Below are positions 16,408 through 25,451 of a stretch of 64,000 bases of DNA, one piece after another; the stretch's first letter is position 1, and the number at the start of each line of letters is the position of its first letter. Below the pieces are notes generated by a model. It did no database searches and was not told where the DNA came from. It saw only the letters and a list, made by a program, of their open reading frames with translations. A program made the position numbers and the translations under genes. This DNA is from Pseudomonas sp. RIT-PI-S (lineage in GTDB: Bacteria > Pseudomonadota > Gammaproteobacteria > Pseudomonadales > Pseudomonadaceae), in NCBI RefSeq assembly GCF_025642975.1, contig NZ_JANZKJ010000004.1:124001-188000 (forward strand), written 5' to 3'.

Positions 16408-17198
16408 CGAGGGGTGAGCTCCTTCATGAAGTAGTGGTGCAAGTGGTCGTTGAGCAAGCGCGAGGCCTTGGGCGCCGCGCCGAGGGCGTTATACGCCTCT
16501 GGGTCTATATCGGCCCCGACGTGAAAACTGAAGTGCACGCGGCGGCAGGGGATGCGATACCACGGCTCGGCCTTGGTCAGGGTGGTGGGGTGCACGCGGA
16601 TGGTGACCGGGGTGAGCACGCGGGCGCCGCGCAAGGCGATGGCCGCGGCGCCACGATGCAGCACCGGGGCGTGGCCCGGGGTGGTGCGAGTGCCTTCAGG
16701 GAAGACGATCAGCGACTGCCCGGCGGCCAGGGCCGTGACAGCGGTGTCGAGCATCTCCAGGCTGCCGTCGTTGCTGATGTACTGCGCCGCGCGCACCGGG
16801 CCGCGGGTGAACGGGTTGCGCCAGAGGCTGTCCTTGACCACGCAGTTGGCGTCGCGCATCAGGCTGATGAGGAACACCACATCGATCAGCGATGGATGGT
16901 TGGCAATGACCATCTGCCCAGGGCGACCAAGCCGCTCGGCGCCGTGCACTTCGAAGGTGAGCACGCCGGTCCGGCGCATGAAGCCGATGAACACGCTGAA
17001 CAGCCAGCTCACCGTGCGCCGGGCGCGTTGCCGTTGGCGCACGGGGCCGCCGGGCAGCAAACGCAGCAGTGGGAACACCAGCACGCGCAGGCTCAAGCCG
17101 CCCAGCCCGAACAGCGCGAAGCTGGCGAACGTGGCGATCAGGCGCAGGTAGTAATGGTCATTGCGCGGCGTTATCACTGGTTGCTCTGCCAGGTCCAT
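16404..17198 (-). CDS. PlsC-type 1-acylglycerol-3-phosphate acyltransferase-like protein
   Basis: A 264-residue membrane acyltransferase. A hydrophobic N-terminal region is followed by the NHPSLID (HX4D) catalytic motif and FPEGTRT (motif III), both hallmarks of the PlsC/LPLAT family. In APE clusters such an enzyme is thought to attach an acyl or polyene group to a glycerol or sugar carrier. The start MDLAEQPVI overlaps the CLF gene by 25 bp; the longer open frame upstream is a shadow of the CLF. Confidence 0.83.
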   Translation of the reverse strand: MDLAEQPVITPRNDHYYLRLIATFASFALFGLGGLSLRVLVFPLLRLLPGGPVRQRQRARRTVSWLFSVFIGFMRRTGVLTFEVHGAERLGRPGQMVIANHPSLIDVVFLISLMRDANCVVKDSLWRNPFTRGPVRAAQYISNDGSLEMLDTAVTALAAGQSLIVFPEGTRTTPGHAPVLHRGAAAIALRGARVLTPVTIRVHPTTLTKAEPWYRIPCRRVHFSFHVGADIDPEAYNALGAAPKASRLLNDHLHHYFMKELTPR

Positions 17199-17902
17199 GC
17201 ACGGTGCTTCCAGCGGTGATGAAGGGTGGTATGGCCCGCGGCCAGGGCGCTCAACAGGCTCAGGCCGTGGGGCAGGCCGCTCGTGGCGGTGGCTTGCCCG
17301 GCGGGCGCCTGGTTCAGGCACCAGCCATTGCCCGGGGTGACCAGCAACCCAATCGCATAGGCGAAGGGCACGTCGTCGACCCAGGGTTCGTAAGGCGCGG
17401 GAGGCTGTTCCTCGGCCAGCACCAGCAGCACCGCGGGCGCGCCCTCGGCGAGCAGGGCGGCGGCCTCGAGCATGCCGTGCTCGAGGCCATCCCCCTGGGC
17501 GGCCAGTGCGGTCATTTCGCTGGTTTCGCCGCGCAGGATCGACCACAGGCCGATCACCGCGTTGTGCACGGACAGGCTGAACTGGGTAGGGGACAGCGGC
17601 TCGTTCCGGGCCAGGTCGGCCAGCATCTCGAACGTGCGCGGTGTTTCACCGTGGCGTGAAACAAAAATGAACGGAAGGCGGTCATAGCCTTCTGCCAAAG
17701 GCCAGCCTACGTGAAACACCATGCGTGCCAGGCGGCTCAGGCGACGGCGCTGCATGGCTGGCAGGAACGACACATCGGGCGCCGCGCCTTCGTCTGCGGG
17801 CGCTTGCCGGTCGGCGCTCCAACGCAGCCAGTCTTCGGCGGACGAGAGGCCCGGGGCCCAGGCTCGCCAATGCGCGATATCGAATGAGAACACAGCATCC
17901 AT
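17174..17902 (-). CDS. Ketosynthase chain-length factor (ApeC-like)
   Basis: A 242-residue protein of the short ketoacyl-synthase-like (CLF) type, beginning MDAVFSFDIAHWRAWAPG. It has the conserved SLSVHNAVIGLWSI stretch, where a ketosynthase would carry its active-site region, but no catalytic Cys. In the studied APE synthase this protein forms the KS/CLF heterodimer with ApeO. It is the first gene of the operon; its ATG follows GGGCGGG and a 155-bp intergenic region shared with the end of paaX. Confidence 0.8.
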   Translation of the reverse strand: MDAVFSFDIAHWRAWAPGLSSAEDWLRWSADRQAPADEGAAPDVSFLPAMQRRRLSRLARMVFHVGWPLAEGYDRLPFIFVSRHGETPRTFEMLADLARNEPLSPTQFSLSVHNAVIGLWSILRGETSEMTALAAQGDGLEHGMLEAAALLAEGAPAVLLVLAEEQPPAPYEPWVDDVPFAYAIGLLVTPGNGWCLNQAPAGQATATSGLPHGLSLLSALAAGHTTLHHRWKHRAWTWQSNQ

Positions 17903-17982
17903 CCCGCCCTTTAACAGGCTTCCAATCCGTTGTAGGGCGTATCGGGCTGTAAAAGCCAGGCCGCTAGGTTTTAGAGGCGCGC

Positions 17983-18011
17983 ATTATCCAGATGAATCTT
18001 ATTTGTAGCAA
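17983..18011 (-). promoter_or_regulatory. Sigma70-like promoter of the aryl polyene operon
   Basis: Read on the minus strand: a -35 element TTGCTA (18006-18011), a 17-bp spacer and a -10 element GATAAT (17983-17988), about 75 bp upstream of the CLF start. It is the only good match seen before the first gene of the operon, in an AT-rich island within GC-rich surroundings. Confidence 0.55.
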
Positions 18012-18057
18012 ATAATGTCTGGGTTATTGACGAAAATGGAGCTGGGTCAGTGCGCCC

Positions 18058-18981
18058 TCACTTCAGCCCGCCAAAGCGCTTGTAAAAGCTCTCGCTGGCA
18101 TCGGGCAGCGGCCCATCGGCGGTTTCCATGGCGCCGGTCAGCCACTGTTCGGCATCGGCGCAGGTGAGCCGGTAAAGGTTGCGGCACAGTTGCCGGGCGG
18201 CGCGGCCCTCCCAGTCGCTGGGCAGCAGTTCGTCGGGCAAATGCGGGTCGCGCAGCAGCAGCTTGCGATATTCGTGGATCAACAGCAGGCGGACCATGAA
18301 GCAGTCTTGCGGCTGCAACCGTTCCTGCTCGCGCAGCGCCTGCCACACAGGGCGGAACAGCTGGATGAACTCGCTGTAGTGCGCGCCCAGCTCGTCGATC
18401 CGCCAGCTTTCCCGAGCCTGCGCGCGCAGCGCTCGGGAGGTCATCACGTCCTGCCCGGTGGTTTCGAAGATGATGGTGTCTTCCAGCGCATCGAGGTCCA
18501 CCAGGGTGGCATTGACATCGCTGCGATCAGCGCGCGGGCTGGCCAGCACAGTGGGCGCGATGGCGCCGAAGCCCTGCCATTCGAGCTCTTCGCGTACGCG
18601 CTTGCGCTGGTCGGCGGCAAGCTGCGTGAGCATCACCAGGCACCAGGAGCCGTCCCATTGCGGCACCACCGAGTTGTACACGCGCTTGAAGGCTTTATCG
18701 AAGCGCCGGCGGCCGGTGCCGGTCAGGCTGTAATAGCTGCGCCGGCCAACTTTTTCCGCAGTCAACCAGCCTTCCTTGGTGAGCCGGAAGATGGACGTGC
18801 GGATCAGCCGTTCATTGATACCAAAGGGTTCCAGCAACTGGATCAGGCTGCCCAGCCAGACCGCCCCGCCATGGGGTTCGATCGCATCGCCATATAGGGT
18901 GACGATCAACGAACTGGCGCGGATCGGGATCTGTTCCTGAAAACGGCGGACGAGGTTGTTCAGCGGCGCAATGGACGACAT
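18058..18981 (-). CDS. paaX: PaaX, phenylacetyl-CoA-responsive repressor
   Basis: A 307-residue protein with the start MSSIAPLNNLVRRFQEQ, the usual PaaX length. An N-terminal winged-helix region (around 35-100: SSLIVTLYGDAIEPHGG, LIRTSIFRLTKEGW) is followed by the larger PaaX C-terminal domain. PaaX represses paa genes and is released by phenylacetyl-CoA. It is transcribed away from paaF, with a 322-bp region between them that contains the candidate operators. The in-frame extension to 19041 is not chosen because homologues begin at the internal Met. Confidence 0.92.
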   Translation of the reverse strand: MSSIAPLNNLVRRFQEQIPIRASSLIVTLYGDAIEPHGGAVWLGSLIQLLEPFGINERLIRTSIFRLTKEGWLTAEKVGRRSYYSLTGTGRRRFDKAFKRVYNSVVPQWDGSWCLVMLTQLAADQRKRVREELEWQGFGAIAPTVLASPRADRSDVNATLVDLDALEDTIIFETTGQDVMTSRALRAQARESWRIDELGAHYSEFIQLFRPVWQALREQERLQPQDCFMVRLLLIHEYRKLLLRDPHLPDELLPSDWEGRAARQLCRNLYRLTCADAEQWLTGAMETADGPLPDASESFYKRFGGLK

Positions 18982-19081
18982 GGGTGATCCGGCGGATAAA
19001 AGCCCGGAATATAAACCCCGCACGGTATGCAGTGCCAGCACTGGCTTCTAACAGTGCCCCAGGTTTTGGCATGGGTTGCTG

Positions 19082-19098
19082 ATCGTGTATCCCTTTAA
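19082..19098 (+). promoter_or_regulatory. Candidate PaaX half-site in the paaX-paaF intergenic region
   Basis: ATCGTGTATCCCTTTAA closely matches the inverted-repeat arms upstream of paaA (core GTGTATCGCTT). It lies about 100 bp upstream of the paaX start and could serve autoregulation. The rest of the 322-bp intergenic region (18982-19303) holds the paaF promoter and a weaker half-site (revcomp of GTGTCCCTTTT) near 19180; nothing else is evident. Confidence 0.4.
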
Positions 19099-19209
19099 TG
19101 ACGGACATTCCGGCCCAGGCTCGTGCTTTACCCAAGCGGTTTGCTGGGTTGCGGCCCAGGGCGGCTGCCATAGGTCGCCTAAAAGGGACACTAAAAAGTA
19201 AATTACAGG

Positions 19210-19240
19210 TTGATTTGCTGTATCGCTTTTGATTTATACT
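19210..19240 (+). promoter_or_regulatory. paaF promoter with overlapping PaaX-like site
   Basis: A possible -35 TTGATT (19210-19215) is followed by TTTATACT (19233-19240) in the -10 position. The spacer is 17 bp to TTTATA and 19 bp to TATACT. Between them lies CTGTATCGCTTTT (19218-19230), the same core as the paaA operator arms. The architecture repeats that of the paaA promoter, so repression by promoter occlusion is likely. Confidence 0.45.
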
Positions 19241-19303
19241 CACTGCAACCGGCCTTGCCCTAACAATAACAGCCAGCTTGCACTGGCCAGCGCGGTGACC
19301 GAG

Positions 19304-20077
19304 ATGCCTGACACCTTGTTGCTGGATGCGCCTGAAGCGGGCGTTCGCCTGATAACCCTCAATCGACCGGCGGCGCTCAATGCCCTCAACACTCAGCTGC
19401 TGGGCGAACTGGCGGCGCTGTTGGATGAGCTTGAAGCGGACGACGGTTGCCGCGCGGTGGTACTTACCGGCAGCCAGAAAGCCTTCGCCGCCGGCGCCGA
19501 CATCAATGAAATGGCCGAGCGCGACGCTGTTGGCATTCTCAATGACCCGCGTGTGGCGCACTGGCAGCGCATTGGCCGTTTCCCCAAGCCGCTGATCGCG
19601 GCAGTCAATGGCTTCGCCCTCGGCGGCGGCTGCGAGCTGGCGATGCAGGCAGACATCATCATCGCGGGGGAGGGCGCCCGTTTCGGCCAGCCGGAAATCA
19701 ACCTGGGCATCATGCCCGGCGCTGGCGGCACGCAGCGGTTGTTGCGCGCGGTGGGTAAGGCCATGGCCATGCAGATGGTGCTCACTGGCGAAGCCATCGA
19801 TGCCCGCCACGCTCAGCGCCTGGGGCTGGTAAGCGAGGTCACCCAGCCTGAGTTCACCGTGGAGCGCGCCCTTGCCATCGGCCGCGTTATCGCCAGCAAG
19901 GCGCCACTGGCGGTGCGCCTGGCCAAAGAGGCGCTGCTCAAGGCCATGGATTGCGACCTGGCCACCGGCCTGCGCCTGGAGCGCCACGCCTTCACCGTGC
20001 TTGCCGCGAGCCGAGACCGCGCCGAAGGCATTCGTGCTTTCCAGGAAAAACGCGCGCCTGTTTTCACCGGCAATTGA
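19304..20077 (+). CDS. paaF: 2,3-dehydroadipyl-CoA hydratase PaaF
   Basis: A 257-residue crotonase-fold enoyl-CoA hydratase acting in the lower, beta-oxidation part of the phenylacetate pathway. AFAAGADINEMAE gives the oxyanion-hole loop, and FALGGGCELAMQ with EINLGIMPGAGGTQRL gives the typical hydratase catalytic segments including the Glu of the GAGGT loop. The ATG at 19304 gives the family length; an upstream TTG (19229) in the same frame would add 25 unsupported residues. First gene of paaFGHIJK. Confidence 0.92.
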   Translation: MPDTLLLDAPEAGVRLITLNRPAALNALNTQLLGELAALLDELEADDGCRAVVLTGSQKAFAAGADINEMAERDAVGILNDPRVAHWQRIGRFPKPLIAAVNGFALGGGCELAMQADIIIAGEGARFGQPEINLGIMPGAGGTQRLLRAVGKAMAMQMVLTGEAIDARHAQRLGLVSEVTQPEFTVERALAIGRVIASKAPLAVRLAKEALLKAMDCDLATGLRLERHAFTVLAASRDRAEGIRAFQEKRAPVFTGN

Positions 20078-20122
20078 GCGCGTTCACGCCTTCATTCCAT
20101 TTCCCTTATGAGCGATACGGCC

Positions 20123-20914
20123 ATGACCTTCGAACACATCCTGTTTTCCATCGATGACGGCGTGGCCTTTCTGCGCCTGAACCGCCCGGACCAGCTCAAC
20201 AGCTTCAACGCGCACATGCACGGTGAGGTCAAGGAAGCGCTCAAGCAGGCCCGCGCCGACGCCAGCGTTCGCGTGCTACTGCTGACCGGCGAAGGCCGTG
20301 GTTTTTGCGCGGGCCAGGACCTGGCCGATCGCAACGTAGCGCCCGGCGCGGACGCGCCGGACCTGGGCGATTCCCTGGAGCGCTTCTATAACCCGCTCAT
20401 CCGCCAGCTGCGCGAATTGCCGATCCCGGTGATCTGTGCGGTGAACGGCGTGGCCGCAGGCGCCGGGGCGAACATACCCCTGGCCTGCGACCTGGTGCTG
20501 GCCGCGCGCTCGGCGAGCTTTATCCAGGCGTTCTGCAAGCTGGGGCTGGTGCCAGACTCCGGCGGCACCTGGTTCCTGCCCCGCCTGGTAGGCGTGGCGC
20601 GGGCCAAGGCATTGGCGCTGCTGGGTAATAGGCTGTCCGCCGAGCAGGCCGAGCAGTGGGGCTTGATCTACCGCTGCGTAGAGGACAGCGAGCTGCGCGA
20701 TGAAGCGCTCAAGCTGGCGCGACACTTGGCAGCCCAGCCCACAGCGGGGTTGGCGCTGATCAAGCGGGCCCTCAACGCCAGCCTGGACAACAGCCTTGAT
20801 GAGCAACTGACCCTGGAGCGCGACCTGCAACGGCTAGCGGGGCGCAGCGCGGATTATCGCGAGGGGGTGACCGCTTTCATGGAAAAACGCACCCCCGTGT
20901 TCAAGGGGTGCTGA
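20123..20914 (+). CDS. paaG: 1,2-epoxyphenylacetyl-CoA isomerase PaaG
   Basis: A 263-residue crotonase-family isomerase that converts ring-1,2-epoxyphenylacetyl-CoA to the oxepin and also shifts a double bond later in the pathway. FCAGQDL forms the CoA/oxyanion loop, and the Asp in GLVPDSGGTW is the isomerase catalytic residue. The start at 20123 (MTFEHILF) is preceded by GAGCG with 8-nt spacing. The ATG at 20108, five codons earlier, has no ribosome-binding site. Confidence 0.92.
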   Translation: MTFEHILFSIDDGVAFLRLNRPDQLNSFNAHMHGEVKEALKQARADASVRVLLLTGEGRGFCAGQDLADRNVAPGADAPDLGDSLERFYNPLIRQLRELPIPVICAVNGVAAGAGANIPLACDLVLAARSASFIQAFCKLGLVPDSGGTWFLPRLVGVARAKALALLGNRLSAEQAEQWGLIYRCVEDSELRDEALKLARHLAAQPTAGLALIKRALNASLDNSLDEQLTLERDLQRLAGRSADYREGVTAFMEKRTPVFKGC

Positions 20915-20916
20915 GC

Positions 20917-22434
20917 ATGACCACATTGGATACGCGAGCCCTGGTCGCGGTGATCGGCGCCGGTGCCATGGGCAGCGGCATCGCCCAGGTGGTGGCCCAG
21001 GCCGGGCACCGAGTGCTGCTGCTCGACAACCGCCCGGGCGCCGCCGCTCAAGCCATCGAAGCCTTGGCCCGCCAGCTCGCTGGCTTGCAAGAGAAAGGCA
21101 AGCTCACTGCCGAGCAGCGCGAGCAGACCCTCGCGCGGCTGCAGGCGGTGGACACGTTGGAGCAACTGGCCGAGGCCGGGCTGGTGATCGAGGCGATCGT
21201 CGAAAACCTTCAGGTCAAGCAAGAGCTGTTCGCTCGATTGGAGCGCCTGTGCGCGCCTGGCTGCGTGCTCGCCAGCAACACCTCTTCGTTATCGATTACC
21301 AGCATCGCTGCCGGGCTGAGCCGGCCAGAGCGCTTCCTCGGTGTGCACTTTTTCAATCCGGCGCCAGTGATGGCCTTGGTAGAGATCGTCAGCGGCCTGG
21401 CCACCGATCCTGCGGTGGCCAGCGCCCTTTACGAGGCGGCCAAGGCGTGGGGCAAGGCGCCTGTGCACACCCGCTCCACCCCGGGCTTTATCGTCAACCG
21501 GGTGGCGCGGCCTTTCTATGCCGAGAGCCTGCGCCTGCTGCAGGAAGGCGCTGCCGACTGCGCCACGCTGGATGCGCTGATGCGCGACGCTGGCGGCTTT
21601 CGCATGGGCGCGTTCGAGCTGATGGACCTGATCGGCCATGACGTGAACTACGCCGTGACCTGCTCGGTGTTCGAGGCCTACTACGGCGATCCCCGTTTCC
21701 AGCCTTCGCTGCTGCAAAAAGAACTGGTCGATGCTGGGCGCCTGGGGCGCAAGAGCGGGCGCGGATTTTACGACTGCAGCCCGAACGCGGTGCGCCCGGC
21801 GGCTGCCGAGGCGCAGAGCGCACAAGCGGTCGACCGGTGCATCGTCGAAGGCGACCTGGGGGTCGCGCAAACCCTTTTGCCCCGCTTGGAGGCCGCTGGC
21901 ATACGCGTGGAGCGCAGGCCAGGCAACGGGTTGATCCGGGTGGGCGAGGCGGTGCTGGCGCTGAGCGACGGCCGCATGGCCAGCGAGCGTGCCCAGGCTG
22001 ATGGCCTGGATAACCTGCTGTTGTTCGACCTCGCGCTGGATTACGCCAAGGCGACACGCATCGCCCTCAGTTGCTGCGCCGGCGCCAGCGTGCAGGCCCG
22101 CGACCAGGCCGTTACCTTGTTCCAGCGCATGGGCCTGGTGCCCAGCCTGCTGGCGGACCTGCCCGGCCTGCTGGTGTTGCGCACCGTGGCCATGCTGGCC
22201 AACGAAGCGGCCGACGCCGTGCTGCAAGGTGTTGCCAGCACTGCGGATGTGGACCTGGCCATGCGCAAGGGGGTGAATTACCCGCAGGGCCCGCTGGCCT
22301 GGGCGGGCGCGGTGGGGTTGCCAGCGGTGCTCAAGGCACTGGAGCACCTGCAGGCCAGCTACGGTGAACCGCGCTACCGGCCTTCGCTCTTGCTGCGGCG
22401 GCGGGTGGCCGAGGGCAGGGGGTTTTATGACTGA
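20917..22434 (+). CDS. paaH: 3-hydroxyadipyl-CoA dehydrogenase PaaH
   Basis: A 505-residue NAD-dependent 3-hydroxyacyl-CoA dehydrogenase. The N-terminal NAD motif is GAGAMGSGIA, followed by the catalytic region GVHFFNPAPVMALVE and two C-terminal 3HCDH domains. The C-terminal half repeats the fold and ends in a second GRGFYD motif. It oxidises 3-hydroxyadipyl-CoA to 3-oxoadipyl-CoA. The ATG follows AAGGGG and sits 2 bp after paaG; the 3' end overlaps paaI by 8 bp. Confidence 0.93.
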   Translation: MTTLDTRALVAVIGAGAMGSGIAQVVAQAGHRVLLLDNRPGAAAQAIEALARQLAGLQEKGKLTAEQREQTLARLQAVDTLEQLAEAGLVIEAIVENLQVKQELFARLERLCAPGCVLASNTSSLSITSIAAGLSRPERFLGVHFFNPAPVMALVEIVSGLATDPAVASALYEAAKAWGKAPVHTRSTPGFIVNRVARPFYAESLRLLQEGAADCATLDALMRDAGGFRMGAFELMDLIGHDVNYAVTCSVFEAYYGDPRFQPSLLQKELVDAGRLGRKSGRGFYDCSPNAVRPAAAEAQSAQAVDRCIVEGDLGVAQTLLPRLEAAGIRVERRPGNGLIRVGEAVLALSDGRMASERAQADGLDNLLLFDLALDYAKATRIALSCCAGASVQARDQAVTLFQRMGLVPSLLADLPGLLVLRTVAMLANEAADAVLQGVASTADVDLAMRKGVNYPQGPLAWAGAVGLPAVLKALEHLQASYGEPRYRPSLLLRRRVAEGRGFYD

Positions 22435-22876
22435 ATTCGAACCCGTGGAGCTGGCCCGGCTGTGCGCCGCGGCCATGCTCGACCGCGACCGCGCCAGCCT
22501 GGGCCTGGGCATGGAACTGCTGGCGGTGGCACCGGGCTCGGCGACGCTCGCCATGCCGGTGCGCGCCGACATGATCCAGGGCCATGGTACGTGCCATGGC
22601 GGCTTTATCTTCACCCTGGCGGACTCGGCCTTCGCCGTGGCCAGCAACACCTACAACCAGGTCACCATCGGCCTGGGCTGCACCATCGACTACATCGCCC
22701 CGGCGCGCCAGGGCGACCGGCTCGTCGCCAGCTGCATCGAGCAGAGCCGCGGCGGGCGCACCGGCAACTACGACGTGCGCGTGGAAAACCAGAACGGCCA
22801 ACTGGTCGCGCTGTTCCACGGCAAATCCTACAAAGTTCAAGGCAGCGTGCTTGCCGCGGAGACTCCCCATGACTGA
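22427..22876 (+). CDS. paaI: Hydroxyphenylacetyl-CoA thioesterase PaaI
   Basis: A 149-residue hotdog thioesterase. HGTCHGGFIFTLADSAFAVASN contains the catalytic Asp (ADSAF) and substrate loop of the PaaI family. It salvages CoA from dead-end or inhibitory aryl-CoA products of the pathway. It overlaps paaH and paaJ by ATGACTGA on both sides, so it is translated as part of a tightly coupled operon. Confidence 0.92.
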   Translation: MTEFEPVELARLCAAAMLDRDRASLGLGMELLAVAPGSATLAMPVRADMIQGHGTCHGGFIFTLADSAFAVASNTYNQVTIGLGCTIDYIAPARQGDRLVASCIEQSRGGRTGNYDVRVENQNGQLVALFHGKSYKVQGSVLAAETPHD

Positions 22877-24074
22877 CGCCCTGATCATCGACGCCATTCG
22901 CACGCCCATCGGCCGCTATGCCGGCGCCCTCAGCTCAGTACGCGCCGACGACCTTGGCGCGGTGCCGCTGCGTGCCCTGATCGAACGCCACCCGCAGGTG
23001 AACTGGGCGGCCGTGGACGACGTGTTCTACGGCTGTGCCAACCAGGCGGGGGAGGACAACCGCAACGTAGCGCGCATGGCTGCCCTGCTGGCCGGCCTGC
23101 CGGTGGACGTACCCGGTACCACCATCAACCGCCTGTGCGGTTCGGGCATGGATGCCGTAGGCCTGGCCGCGCGCTCCATTCGCAGCGGCGAAGCCGGCCT
23201 GATGCTCGCTGGGGGCGTGGAGTCCATGTCGCGCGCGCCCCTGGTGATGGGCAAGGCCGAGCAGGCGTTTTCGCGCCAGGCACAGCTGTACGACACCACC
23301 ATTGGCTGGCGCTTCGTCAACCAGGCGATGGAACAGGCCTACGGCATCGACTCGATGCCGGAAACCGCCGAGAACGTTGCCGCGCAGTTCGGCATCTCCC
23401 GGGAAGATCAAGACGCCTTCGCCGTGCGCAGCCAGCAACGCGCCGCCGCCGCGCAAGCCAGTGGCAGGCTCGCCCGGGAAATCGCCGCGGTGACCATTGC
23501 CCAGCGCAAGGGCGAGCCGCGCCGGGTAGAGCACGACGAGCATCCTCGCGGCGACACTACCCTGGAGATGCTCCAGCGCTTGCCCACGCCGTTCCGCCAG
23601 GGCGGCAGCGTCACCGCCGGCAACGCCTCCGGGGTCAACGACGGTGCCTGCGCGCTGCTGCTGGCGAGCCCGGCCCAGGCCCAGCGCTACGGGCTCAAGG
23701 CCCGCGGCAGGGTGGTCGCCATGGCCACCGCCGGCGTGGAACCCCGGATCATGGGCATCGGCCCGGTGCCGGCCACCCGCAAGGTGCTGGAGCTGGCCAA
23801 CCTGGGCCTTGGGCAAATGGATGTGATCGAGCTCAACGAAGCCTTCGCCGCCCAAGGGCTGGCGGTGCTGCGCGAGCTGGGCCTGGCTGACGACGACCCA
23901 CGGGTCAACCCTAATGGCGGCGCCATCGCGCTGGGGCATCCGTTGGGCATGAGTGGCGCGCGGCTGATCACCACGGCGCTCAACGAGCTGGAAGTGCGCC
24001 AGGGCCGCTACGCGTTGTGCACCATGTGCATCGGCGTGGGGCAGGGCATCGCGATGATCATCGAACGTGTCTGA
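22869..24074 (+). CDS. paaJ: 3-oxoadipyl-CoA thiolase PaaJ
   Basis: A 401-residue thiolase. The nucleophilic Cys is in NRLCGSGMDA, the His in NPNGGAIALGHPLGMSGAR, and the second Cys in CMCIGVGQG. It performs the final cleavages giving acetyl-CoA and succinyl-CoA (and the 3-oxo-5,6-dehydrosuberyl-CoA cleavage). A PcaF-type thiolase would look nearly identical; position in paaFGHIJK decides the name. Confidence 0.92.
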   Translation: MTDALIIDAIRTPIGRYAGALSSVRADDLGAVPLRALIERHPQVNWAAVDDVFYGCANQAGEDNRNVARMAALLAGLPVDVPGTTINRLCGSGMDAVGLAARSIRSGEAGLMLAGGVESMSRAPLVMGKAEQAFSRQAQLYDTTIGWRFVNQAMEQAYGIDSMPETAENVAAQFGISREDQDAFAVRSQQRAAAAQASGRLAREIAAVTIAQRKGEPRRVEHDEHPRGDTTLEMLQRLPTPFRQGGSVTAGNASGVNDGACALLLASPAQAQRYGLKARGRVVAMATAGVEPRIMGIGPVPATRKVLELANLGLGQMDVIELNEAFAAQGLAVLRELGLADDDPRVNPNGGAIALGHPLGMSGARLITTALNELEVRQGRYALCTMCIGVGQGIAMIIERV

Positions 24075-24093
24075 AGCATCGCCTGCGCAGCCA

Positions 24094-24112
24094 CTTTTCG
24101 TACAGATCCTAA
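24094..24112 (+). repeat. Short intergenic repeat, copy 1
   Basis: CTTTTCGTACAGATCCTAA recurs with one mismatch at 54756-54774. Both copies end 21-22 bp before a start codon, here that of paaK. It resembles a dispersed Pseudomonas intergenic element; function unknown. Confidence 0.45.
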
Positions 24113-24134
24113 CAAGAACAATCAGAGTGAAAGC

Positions 24135-25451
24135 ATGAACATGGCCGCCTTGAATACCGCTGGGCTTGACCCGCTGGAAACCGCCAGCATCGACGAGCTG
24201 CGCCAGCACCAGCTCGAACGCCTGCGCTGGAGCCTCAGCCACGCTTATCGGAACGTGCCGCTGTACCGCCGCCGTTTCGACGAGCAAGGCGTTCACCCGG
24301 AGGACGTCCGCTCGCTCCAAGACCTAGCGAAGTTCCCGTTCACCACCAAGGCGGACCTGCGTGACAACTACCCCTACGGCATGTTTGCCGTGCCCATGCA
24401 CGAGGTAGTGCGGGTGCACGCCTCCAGCGGCACCACCGGCAAGCCGACGGTGGTCGGCTATACCCAGAACGACATCGACACCTGGGCCAACGTGGTCGCC
24501 CGCTCGATCCGCGCCGCCGGTGGGCGCAAGGGCGACAAGGTCCATGTGGCTTATGGCTATGGGCTGTTCACGGGCGGCCTGGGCGCCCATTACGGCGCCG
24601 AGCGCCTGGGTTGCACGGTGATCCCGATGTCTGGCGGGCAGACCGAGAAGCAGGTGCAGCTGATCCGGGATTTGCGCCCGGACATCATCATGGTCACGCC
24701 GTCCTACATGCTCAACCTGGCCGACGAGATGGAACGCCAGGGCCTCTCGGCCGAGCAACTGTCCTTGCGCCTGGGCATTTTCGGTGCCGAGCCCTGGACC
24801 GACGAGCTGCGCCGCTCCATCGAGCAGCGCCTGGGCATCACCGCGCTGGACATCTACGGGTTGTCAGAAATCATGGGGCCGGGCGTGGCCATGGAGTGCG
24901 CCGAAAGCAAGGACGGGCCGACCATCTGGGAAGATCACTTCTACCCCGAGATCATCGACCCGGTCACCGGCGCGGTGCTGCCGGACGGGCAGATGGGCGA
25001 GCTGGTGTTCACTTCGCTGAGCAAGGAAGCGCTGCCGATGATCCGCTACCGCACCCGCGACCTCACCCGGCTGCTGCCCGGCACGGCGCGGCCGATGCGG
25101 CGCATGGACAAGATCACCGGGCGCAGTGACGACATGCTGATCGTGCGCGGCGTCAACCTGTTCCCCACCCAGGTGGAAGAACAGGTGCTCAAAATAAAAC
25201 AATTCTCTGAGTGTTATGAGATTCATCTGTATCGCAACGGCAATCTAGATTCGGTCGACATTCACGTCGAGCTGCGCCCCGAATGCCAGCATGCCGATGA
25301 ACCCCGGCGCACTGCGCTGATCGCTGAACTCAGCCGGCACATCAAGACCCATATCGGCCTCAGCACCCGTGTGCTGCTGCAGCCGCCTGGCTCGCTGAAG
25401 CGCTCGGAAGGCAAGGCGTGCCACGTGTACGACAATCGCCGGGCTGGGTAA
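24135..25451 (+). CDS. paaK: Phenylacetate-CoA ligase PaaK
   Basis: A 438-residue ANL-superfamily ligase that activates phenylacetate to phenylacetyl-CoA, the first step of the pathway and the source of the PaaX inducer. HASSGTTGKPTVVGYT is the phosphate-binding loop, YGLSEIMGPGVAMEC the PaaK-type adenylate motif, YRTRDLT follows, and SLKRSEGKACHVYD carries the catalytic Lys. The ATG lies 60 bp after paaJ. Confidence 0.94.
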   Translation: MNMAALNTAGLDPLETASIDELRQHQLERLRWSLSHAYRNVPLYRRRFDEQGVHPEDVRSLQDLAKFPFTTKADLRDNYPYGMFAVPMHEVVRVHASSGTTGKPTVVGYTQNDIDTWANVVARSIRAAGGRKGDKVHVAYGYGLFTGGLGAHYGAERLGCTVIPMSGGQTEKQVQLIRDLRPDIIMVTPSYMLNLADEMERQGLSAEQLSLRLGIFGAEPWTDELRRSIEQRLGITALDIYGLSEIMGPGVAMECAESKDGPTIWEDHFYPEIIDPVTGAVLPDGQMGELVFTSLSKEALPMIRYRTRDLTRLLPGTARPMRRMDKITGRSDDMLIVRGVNLFPTQVEEQVLKIKQFSECYEIHLYRNGNLDSVDIHVELRPECQHADEPRRTALIAELSRHIKTHIGLSTRVLLQPPGSLKRSEGKACHVYDNRRAG

